DNA from: Actinoplanes auranticolor
GTDB lineage: Bacteria; Actinomycetota; Actinomycetes; Mycobacteriales; Micromonosporaceae
Assembly (NCBI RefSeq): GCF_018332655.1
Contig: NZ_BOQL01000058.1
Span: 1-64,000 of the forward strand
Reading direction: 5' to 3'
Length of the DNA stretch: 64,000 bases
The notes under the pieces were generated by a model, which was not told where the DNA came from, searched no databases, and saw only the letters and a program-made list of their open reading frames with translations. The position numbers and the translations under genes are program-made. Positions 58,431 through 64,000 of this stretch are shown here, piece after piece. How positions within the stretch are numbered: the first letter of the stretch is position 1; each line of letters starts with the position of its first letter.

Positions 58431-59837
58431 ATGACGGATCACCGCGAAAAGCCCATCTCGTCGCGGCGCGCCTTCCTCGCGGCCTCCGCGGGCGTCGCGG
58501 CGGCGCCGGTCCTCGGGGCCCGCGCCGCCCATGCCCGCGGACGCGGGTTGCACGGCCAGTCGCCCGACAAGCAGCTGCGGGCGCTGCTGCGCGAGATCGA
58601 CCCCAACCGGATCGGCGCCATCGTCACCCGGCTGGCCGCGTTCGGCACCCGGCACACCCTGTCCGCCCAGGACGATCCGGCGCGCGGCATCGGCGCGGCC
58701 CGGGACTGGATCTTCGAGCAGCTCACCGCCTACGCGGCGGCCTCCGACGGCCGGATGACCGTCGAGCTGCAGTCGTTCGTCCAGCCGGTCTCCCCGCGCA
58801 TTCCGGTGCCGACCAGGATCACCAACATCGTCGCCACGCTGCGCGGCGACACCGACCCCGGCCGGGTGTACGTCGTGACCGGCCACTACGACTCACGGGC
58901 CTCCGACGTGCTGGACGCCACCAGCGACGCCCCGGGCGCCGACGACGACGCGTCCGGCGTGGCGGCGATCATGGAGCTGGCCCGGGTGATGGCGGCCCGG
59001 CACACCGAGGCCACCGTCGTCTTCGCCGCCGTCGCGGGCGAGGAGCAGGGCCTGTACGGCTCCGACCACATGGCCCAGCAGTTCAAGAATGCCGGCACCG
59101 ACGTGCAGGCCATGTTCAGCAACGACATCATCGGCACCGGCGACGCGCACGACGGCTCGTCCTCGGATCCCCGCACGGTCCGGTTGTTCGTCGAGGGAGT
59201 GCCCACCGCCGAGACCGCCGCCGAGGCCACCGTCCGCAAGTCGGTCGGCGGCGAGAACGACGGACCGTCGCGCCAGCTCGGCCGCTTCGTCCGGGACGTG
59301 GCGGAGAATCCGCAGACCGGCATGAAGGTGCGGGTCGTCTGGCGCCGCGACCGCTACCTGCGCGGCAGCGACCACATCTCGTTCCTGCTGCGCGGCTATC
59401 CGGCGGCCCGCCTCACCGAGCCCCGGGAGAACTTCGCGCACGAGCACCAGGACGTCCGCGTCGAGAACGGCATCCAGTACGGCGACCTGGTCGAGTTCTG
59501 CGACTTCAAGTACATCGCCCGGGTGGCCCGGGTGAACGCGGCCGCCCTGTGGTCGCTGGCCCAGGCCCCGGGCACACCCAAGGGCGTGGTGATCGACACC
59601 ACCCAGCTGACCAACGAGACGACCCTGCGCTGGCAGCGCGGCACCAGCGCCGACCTGGCCGGTTACGAGGTGGTCTGGCGCGAGACCACCGCCCCGGACT
59701 GGACCAACGTGCTGGCGGTCGGCGACGTGACCACGGTGACGATCGACCTGTCGAAGGACAACGTCTTCTTCGGGGTACGCGCCGTGGACCGCGCCGGTCA
59801 CCGCAGCCCGGTGGCGGCCCCGCTGCCGGCGAGCTGA
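58431..59837 (+). CDS. Tat-exported M28 family aminopeptidase
   Basis: The 468-residue precursor has a Tat leader (SSRRAFLAASAGVAAAPVLG). Zinc ligands typical of M28 are present: His152 in GHYDS, Asp171/172 in GADDDASG, Glu204/205 in GEEQGLYG and a late His in HEHQDV. A C-terminal fibronectin-III-like domain starts about residue 385. It probably removes N-terminal residues from peptides outside the cell, like Streptomyces aminopeptidase S. Confidence 0.87.
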   Translation: MTDHREKPISSRRAFLAASAGVAAAPVLGARAAHARGRGLHGQSPDKQLRALLREIDPNRIGAIVTRLAAFGTRHTLSAQDDPARGIGAARDWIFEQLTAYAAASDGRMTVELQSFVQPVSPRIPVPTRITNIVATLRGDTDPGRVYVVTGHYDSRASDVLDATSDAPGADDDASGVAAIMELARVMAARHTEATVVFAAVAGEEQGLYGSDHMAQQFKNAGTDVQAMFSNDIIGTGDAHDGSSSDPRTVRLFVEGVPTAETAAEATVRKSVGGENDGPSRQLGRFVRDVAENPQTGMKVRVVWRRDRYLRGSDHISFLLRGYPAARLTEPRENFAHEHQDVRVENGIQYGDLVEFCDFKYIARVARVNAAALWSLAQAPGTPKGVVIDTTQLTNETTLRWQRGTSADLAGYEVVWRETTAPDWTNVLAVGDVTTVTIDLSKDNVFFGVRAVDRAGHRSPVAAPLPAS

Positions 59838-59905
59838 GTCCCGCCACCCCGGCGGCGTAATGTCGCCCCGCGGGCTGACCATGCCCCGGGACCGGGAGGA
59901 ACGGC

Positions 59906-60202
59906 GTGTCGTACGGCTATCTGGCAACCATCCGCACCAAGGAGGGCCACCGCGACGAGGTCGTGGAGATCCTGCTCAGCGGCGTGGACGGGCTGCGCGC
60001 GGCGGGCTGCCGGCTGTACGTGGTCGGCGTGTCCGAGACCGAGCCCGACCTGATCTGGGTCAACGAGGTCTGGGACAGCAGGGACCACCACGCGGCCTCC
60101 CTGCAGCTGTCGGAGACCAGGGCGGCCATCGCCCGGGCGATGCCCATGCTGACGGGCGAGTTCACCGGTCAGGAGCTGACGATCGCCGGCGGGCTCATGT
60201 GA
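59906..60202 (+). CDS. Antibiotic-biosynthesis-monooxygenase-fold protein
   Basis: This 98-residue ABM-domain ferredoxin-like protein carries YLATIRTKEGHRDEVVEILL and LIWVNEVWDSRDHHAASLQ, the two halves of the fold. Such proteins are small monooxygenases or binding proteins; the substrate is unknown. A GGGAGG site precedes GTG 59906. The stop overlaps the start of the broken DinB gene (GTGA). Confidence 0.85.
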   Translation: MSYGYLATIRTKEGHRDEVVEILLSGVDGLRAAGCRLYVVGVSETEPDLIWVNEVWDSRDHHAASLQLSETRAAIARAMPMLTGEFTGQELTIAGGLM

Positions 60203-60653
60203 CCGGCTTCCCCGCCGGCACGCCTGACGAGCTGGAGCTCTGGCGTTCCTGCGCGGGGCGGTGCTGCGCAAGGTGGGCGGCATCACCGACGAGCAGTCCC
60301 GCTGGCGCCCGGAGGGCAAGCTGCTGCCGTTGCTCGGGCTGGTCAACCACCTCACCCACGTCGAGTGGCGCTGGATCGACGGCGAGATGCTGGACCGGCC
60401 GACCGGCAAGAGCGAGGACGAATACTTCCCGGGGCCGGCGCTGACGATCGAGGACGCGATCCGGGCGTACCGCGAGCGGGCCGCGGCGACCGACGCCGCG
60501 GTCCGAGAGCTGGGAGACCTGGGTACGCCGGCGCGCGCCGGCGACGGCACGGATCTACGCTTCGTGCTCATCCACTTGATCAACGAGACCGCCCGGCACG
60601 CGGGTCACGCCGACGCCGTCCGCGAGCTGCTCGACGGTACGACGGGAGAATGA
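60199..60653 (+). pseudogene. DinB/DUF664 protein with a single-base frameshift
   Basis: GTG 60199 overlaps the ABM stop and reads TGFPAGTPDELEL, then derails. The DinB-like remainder (AFLRGAVLRKVGGITDEQSRW ... LLGLVNHLTHVEWRW ... FVLIHLINETARHAGHAD) is in another frame that has a stop at 60225. A one-base change between about 60225 and 60242 would join them into a normal DUF664 protein. A shortened product from GTG 60261 (130 residues) is possible. It is either a real mutation or an assembly error. Confidence 0.6.
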
Positions 60654-60654
60654 G

Positions 60655-61401
60655 TTGACGATCTCGGGCAGCGCCCTGGTCACCGGTGCCTCGCGGGGTC
60701 TGGGCGCGCAGATCGCCCGGCGCCTCGCCGCCGACGGCCGGCCGGTCGCCGTGAACTACCGCTCCGACCGGGCGGGCGCGGAGAAGGTGGTGGCCGACAT
60801 CGTCGCGGCCGGGGGCCGGGCGGCCGCGTTCGGCGCCGACGTGACCGACGAGGCCGAGGTCGCGGCGCTGGTGACCGCGGTCGCCGCCGAGCTGGGCCCG
60901 GTGCAGGTGGTGGTGGCCAACGCGACCGGGCCGCAGCCGCTCGCCCCGGCTGCCGAGGTCTCCTGGCAGGCCCACCTGGACCAGCTGGTGTTCTTCGTGA
61001 AGAGCCCGACGCTGCTGTTGCAGGCCACCCTGCCGGGCATGCGGAAGCTGGGCTCGGGCCGCTTCATCCACATCGGCTCCGACTCGTTCGAGCGGGCGCT
61101 GCCGGGCGCCTCGGCCTACAACGCGGCGAAGGGCGCCCAGATCGGCTTGGCCCGCACCTGGGCGCGGGAGCTCGGCGCGGACGGCATCACGGTGAACGTG
61201 GTGGCGCCGGGCTGGATCCCGGTCGAACGCCACGGGGTGGTCACGGCCGAGGACAGCGCCGGGTACGTGCGTGACGTGCCCCTGGGCCGGCTGGGCCGGC
61301 CCGAGGACATCGCCGACGTGGTGGCGTTCGTGGCGAGCGACGCGTCCCGGTTCATGACGGGCGAACGCCTGACCGTCAACGGCGGCCATACCATCGACTG
61401 A
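60655..61401 (+). CDS. Short-chain dehydrogenase/reductase
   Basis: The 248-residue classical SDR has TGASRGLG (10-17), VVANATG in place of NNAG, Ser142/144, Tyr155 and Lys159 in YNAAKG, and a FabG-like C-terminus (MTGERLTVNGG). The start is TTG 60655, supported by GGGAG just upstream. Substrate unknown. It follows the DinB frame by one base. Confidence 0.88.
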   Translation: MTISGSALVTGASRGLGAQIARRLAADGRPVAVNYRSDRAGAEKVVADIVAAGGRAAAFGADVTDEAEVAALVTAVAAELGPVQVVVANATGPQPLAPAAEVSWQAHLDQLVFFVKSPTLLLQATLPGMRKLGSGRFIHIGSDSFERALPGASAYNAAKGAQIGLARTWARELGADGITVNVVAPGWIPVERHGVVTAEDSAGYVRDVPLGRLGRPEDIADVVAFVASDASRFMTGERLTVNGGHTID

Positions 61402-61439
61402 CCCGGGGCCGCCGGCCCGGGCCGGCGGCCGTGAGCCAG

Positions 61440-61445
61440 TAGGGT
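61440..61445 (+). promoter_or_regulatory. -10 hexamer TAGGGT 8 bp before an ATG start
   Basis: TAGGGT ends 8 bp before ATG 61454 without a ribosome site: probable leaderless mRNA. Confidence 0.4.
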
Positions 61446-61453
61446 CACTCGGC

Positions 61454-62188
61454 ATGAAACTGCGTGAGGACGAGGTACGGGTACCGGCGTCCGGCTACGA
61501 GATCCGCTCGGTGGTCATCAGCCCGGTGGGCGACGGCCCGTGGCCGGGTGTGCTGCTGTACACCGACATCTTCCAGCTGACCGAGTCGACGCTGCGCACC
61601 GCGCGGCGGCTGGCCTCGGCCGGCTTCGTCGTCTGCGTGCCGGAGATCTACCCGCGCACGGAGCTGGCCGGCGTGGTGCTGGAGTTCGACGACGCCGGCA
61701 AGCAGGCCGGCCTGGCCGGGGCGGCCGCGACCACCACCGCGCAGTTCGACGAGGACCGGGTCGCGGTGCTCGACTTCCTGGAGCAGCGCGCCGACGTCAC
61801 GACGCTGTTCGCCACGGGCTTCTGCATCGGCGGTCACCTCGTGTTCCGGGCCGCGTTCGACCCGCGGGTGGCGGCCACCGTGTGCTTCTATCCCACCGGG
61901 CTGCACAACGGCGCGCTGGGTGCCGACGCCGACGCGGGATCCCTCGCCCGCGCCGCCGACATCCGGGGCCGATTGATGATCGTCTTCGGCTCCCAGGACC
62001 CGCACGTGCCCGCCGGCGCCCGCGCCGAGATCCTGTCCGCCCTGTACGCCGCCGGCCAGGACGACCTCGAGCTGCACGTCTACCGGGGCGGCGAGCACGC
62101 GTTCATGCGCGACGTCGGCGCCCGGCACGACCCGGTCCTGACCGACCTGGCCCTGACCGAGGCGGTCTCGTTCCTGACCGCCCGGTGA
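61454..62188 (+). CDS. Dienelactone hydrolase family protein
   Basis: The 244-residue alpha/beta hydrolase has Cys124 as nucleophile (TGFCIGGH), Asp182 (SQDPHVP) and His215 (GGEHAFM), the Cys-Asp-His triad typical of dienelactone hydrolases. It hydrolyses dienelactone-like esters in aromatic degradation or other esters; no pathway genes are nearby. Confidence 0.88.
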   Translation: MKLREDEVRVPASGYEIRSVVISPVGDGPWPGVLLYTDIFQLTESTLRTARRLASAGFVVCVPEIYPRTELAGVVLEFDDAGKQAGLAGAAATTTAQFDEDRVAVLDFLEQRADVTTLFATGFCIGGHLVFRAAFDPRVAATVCFYPTGLHNGALGADADAGSLARAADIRGRLMIVFGSQDPHVPAGARAEILSALYAAGQDDLELHVYRGGEHAFMRDVGARHDPVLTDLALTEAVSFLTAR

Positions 62189-62243
62189 TACCCGGACGGT
62201 GACACCGGCGGGGCGGAGCGCGGCGGATCCGGCCGGTTGTCCT

Positions 62244-62249
62244 TAGGCT
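62244..62249 (+). promoter_or_regulatory. -10 hexamer TAGGCT 6 bp before an ATG start
   Basis: TAGGCT ends 6 bp before ATG 62256, the same spacing as at 7761 and 17294: probable leaderless mRNA. Confidence 0.45.
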
Positions 62250-62255
62250 CGAGGC

Positions 62256-63032
62256 ATGCTCATCACCGTTGTGGCCGACTACGGCACCGGGGACCTCGCG
62301 TTCGCCGAGGTCCGTCAGACGTTCGCGGAGCTGCTGCCCGAGGCCCGGGTCGAAGCGCTCTCCGTGCCACCGTTCGACACGGTCGGCGCCGGGTTCTGCG
62401 TGGCCCAGCTGGCCTTCGGGTCCGGCCCCGCCGACCGGGTGATCTACGCCAACGTGGCGCCCCGCCAGGACGAGGAGCAGGCGCGTGCGGACAACGCCGG
62501 GGAGCGGCTGGTCGCGGCGCGCCTGCCCTCCGGCGTGCTGGTCGTCGGCGTGGACTCCGGGGCCAGCCTGTCCTTCCTCGCCGACGAGGGTGTGCCGCTG
62601 CACGCGGTGAAGGTGCCCGACGCCGGCTCGCAGTTCCGCTCCCGCGACGTGTTCCCGGCCGCGGTCGCGGGCCTGGTCCGCGGCGACGACGACCTGCTCG
62701 GCGAGGTGGTCCCGATCGGTACGGCCCCGCAGCGCGCGGTCGTCTACACCGACGGCTACGGCAACCTCAAGACCAGCTGGTTCGAGGCGCCGGCGGAGAC
62801 CGGCACGACCGTCCGGGTACGCATCGGCGGCACCGAGGCCGAGGCCGTGGTCAGCGACGGCGTGTTCGCCGTACCGGCCGGGCAGGTGTCGTTCGCGCCG
62901 GGCAGCTCCGGCTGGCCCAGCGGCACCGGCGGCGGCGACCGGATGTGCTTCGAGCTGCTGGCCCGCGGCGGGAACGCGGCCGAGCTCTTCGGCTACCCGG
63001 CCGCCGGCACCCCGGTCGAGATCGTGAGCTGA
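62256..63032 (+). CDS. SAM hydroxide adenosyltransferase-like (DUF62)
   Basis: DUF62 enzymes hydrolyse S-adenosylmethionine to adenosine and methionine and are related to fluorinase. The 258-residue protein has the N-terminal domain ITVVADYGTGDLAFAEVR with the conserved Asp8, SRDVFPAAVAGL in the place of the xGRDxFaPxAA motif, and the C-terminal beta domain with YTDGYGNLKTSW. Deviations from the standard motifs mean activity is uncertain. Confidence 0.75.
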   Translation: MLITVVADYGTGDLAFAEVRQTFAELLPEARVEALSVPPFDTVGAGFCVAQLAFGSGPADRVIYANVAPRQDEEQARADNAGERLVAARLPSGVLVVGVDSGASLSFLADEGVPLHAVKVPDAGSQFRSRDVFPAAVAGLVRGDDDLLGEVVPIGTAPQRAVVYTDGYGNLKTSWFEAPAETGTTVRVRIGGTEAEAVVSDGVFAVPAGQVSFAPGSSGWPSGTGGGDRMCFELLARGGNAAELFGYPAAGTPVEIVS

Positions 63033-63053
63033 CGTCCCACGGACAACAGCGAA

Positions 63054-63085
63054 CGGCCGGGATCTCCCGCAGGAGCTCCCGGCCG
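63054..63085. terminator. Stem-loop between convergent DUF62 gene and pheT
   Basis: CGGCCGGGA (63054-63062) pairs with TCCCGGCCG (63077-63085). An inner CTCC/GGAG extends the stem after one mismatch. It is a strong bidirectional terminator between the two convergent genes. Confidence 0.7.
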
Positions 63086-63099
63086 TCACCCCAGTTCGA

Positions 63100-64000
63100 T
63101 CAGGCGCCGCGGAGTACCGCTCCGACCCGCGACGCCGCCAGTGCCACCGCCGCGTCCCGGGCCGCCACGGCCTCCTCGACCGTCAGCGTCCGGTCCGGCG
63201 CGCGGAACGTCAGGTTGTACGCCAGGCTCTTCAGCCCCGCGCCGACCTGCTCCGAGGCGTACACGTCGAAGAGCCGGACCGCCTCCAGCAGCGGGCCCGC
63301 CCCCTCGGTCAGCGCGGCCTCGACCTCCGCCGCCGGCACCGCCTGGTCCACCACCAGCGCCACGTCGATCAGCGCCGGCGGGAACGTGGAGATCCGCTGG
63401 GCCTGGATCACCGGTACCGCCGGGATCGCGTCCAGGTCCAGCTCCATCGCGCAGGTGCGCTTCGGCAGTTCCAGGGCCGAGATCACGCCCGGGTGCAACT
63501 CGCCCGCGTACCCGATGACCGTGCCGTCGACCGCGATCGCCGCGCACCGGCCCGGATGCCACGGGGCGTACTCGGCAGCCCGTACCGTGATCCGGTCCGG
63601 GGTCATGCCCGCCGCCGACAGCGCGACGCGCGCCGCCTCGATCGCGTCCGACCAGGTCGCGGGCCGGCCCGCGCCCCACCAGCCGGCCGGCGCCGCGTCC
63701 CCGGTCAGGACCGCGGCCAGGTGCCACGGCTGCTCGGGGACGATGGCGTTCGCCGCCGCCCAGTCCTCGTCGGACGGGCCGTGCTCCACCCCGAGCACCG
63801 GCGGCGCGACGGCCGTCAGGTGCGGCAGGAAGACCGTGCCGGTCTCGTAGAGCGCGAGATCGCGCTCACCGCGGCCCAGGTTGCGCTTGAGCGTGCCGAG
63901 CAGCGGCGCCAGCAGCGAGGTGCGCAGCAGCGGCTCCTGCTCGGACATCGGGTTGGTGAGCCGCACGGCGCTGCGCCGGGGGTCGTCAGCGGCCAGGCCG
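63100..64000 (-). CDS. pheT: Phenylalanyl-tRNA synthetase beta chain, C-terminal part
   Basis: Partial: the gene continues past the right edge; the frame is open to 64000 (AADDPRRSAVRLTNPMSEQEPLLRTSLL is in frame). The visible 300 residues are the end of PheT, including ISTFPPALIDVALVVDQAVPAAEV of the C-terminal FDX-anticodon-binding domain and its closing helices. PheT pairs with PheS to charge tRNA-Phe. In many actinobacteria pheST is followed directly by argC; here 20 kb intervene. Confidence 0.93.
   Translation of the reverse strand, partial: GLAADDPRRSAVRLTNPMSEQEPLLRTSLLAPLLGTLKRNLGRGERDLALYETGTVFLPHLTAVAPPVLGVEHGPSDEDWAAANAIVPEQPWHLAAVLTGDAAPAGWWGAGRPATWSDAIEAARVALSAAGMTPDRITVRAAEYAPWHPGRCAAIAVDGTVIGYAGELHPGVISALELPKRTCAMELDLDAIPAVPVIQAQRISTFPPALIDVALVVDQAVPAAEVEAALTEGAGPLLEAVRLFDVYASEQVGAGLKSLAYNLTFRAPDRTLTVEEAVAARDAAVALAASRVGAVLRGA

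Noticed and set aside
1..64000. Insertion sequences, integrases or phage genes
   Set aside because: No transposase, integrase or phage structural protein motif was recognised anywhere in the window.

Overview
The window is very GC-rich actinomycete DNA. Frequent GTG starts, short ATGA/GTGA gene overlaps, Tat-type signals, an LAxTG-type surface protein, a DivIVA-like coiled-coil protein, a DUF6403-like protein and the order pheT / argCJBDFRGH / mpg / tyrS suggest a Micromonosporaceae-like organism (Actinoplanes or a relative). This placement is by gene content and style only; no search was run.

Layout. 1-1,060: no convincing gene; a consensus sigma70-type promoter reads leftward out of the window, followed by CGGACGG-type repeats and a polypurine tract. 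1,060-5,950: sigma factor plus anti-sigma-like pair, a broken glycosyltransferase remnant, tyrS, a PPK2-family kinase and an LAxTG surface protein. 5,950-20,900: adenylate kinase, a PemK-like protein, a nucleotidyltransferase, GNAT, CAP-domain and DMF-like proteins, two divergent citrate-synthase-family genes sharing a repeat-bearing control region, mpg, glyoxalase-like, CBS, NAD(P)H-hydrate dehydratase, a phosphatase and a DivIVA-like protein. 20,900-25,600: an arabinoside-uptake operon ending in a GH51 arabinofuranosidase. 25,600-32,650: a phosphoesterase, a three-gene membrane operon of unknown function, a CPBP protein, a LysR / TauE-SafE divergent pair, a 17-bp tandem repeat and a strong terminator.

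32,641-42,978 (mostly minus strand): the arginine genes argCJBDFR, each overlapping the next by 4 bp, then an unidentified gene, then argG of the type-2 (Bacteroidetes-like) family. A plus-strand dapE separates argG from argH. A palindromic ARG-box-like site lies directly upstream of argC. pheT appears at the right edge. About 20 kb of other genes separates it from argC, although the two are commonly neighbours in actinobacteria.

43,000-63,000 is this accessory stretch: a GAP-family protein, GH3 beta-glucosidase, a retron-like reverse transcriptase, a SAP/DUF6434-like protein, a LacI regulator with a sugar epimerase/dehydrogenase, an ABC exporter coupled to a two-component system, a divergent beta-lactamase-fold hydrolase, an M28 peptidase, and several small enzymes.

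The strongest candidate for an undescribed system is at about 46,458-47,931. A promoter starts transcription at the base of a long inverted repeat (16 contiguous pairs, one G-U) that encloses several hairpins. This is followed by a reverse transcriptase with YADD, LPQGAPTSP and a retron-like GLVVN region: the architecture of a retron (a1-msr-msd-a2-RT). It also carries a 28-codon upstream ORF whose stop overlaps the likely TTG start of the reverse transcriptase. Other unusual points are a chain of mini-ORFs that repeat the last residues of an ABC permease, the type-2 argG, and several genes with a -10 hexamer only 6-8 bp before the start codon (probable leaderless mRNAs).
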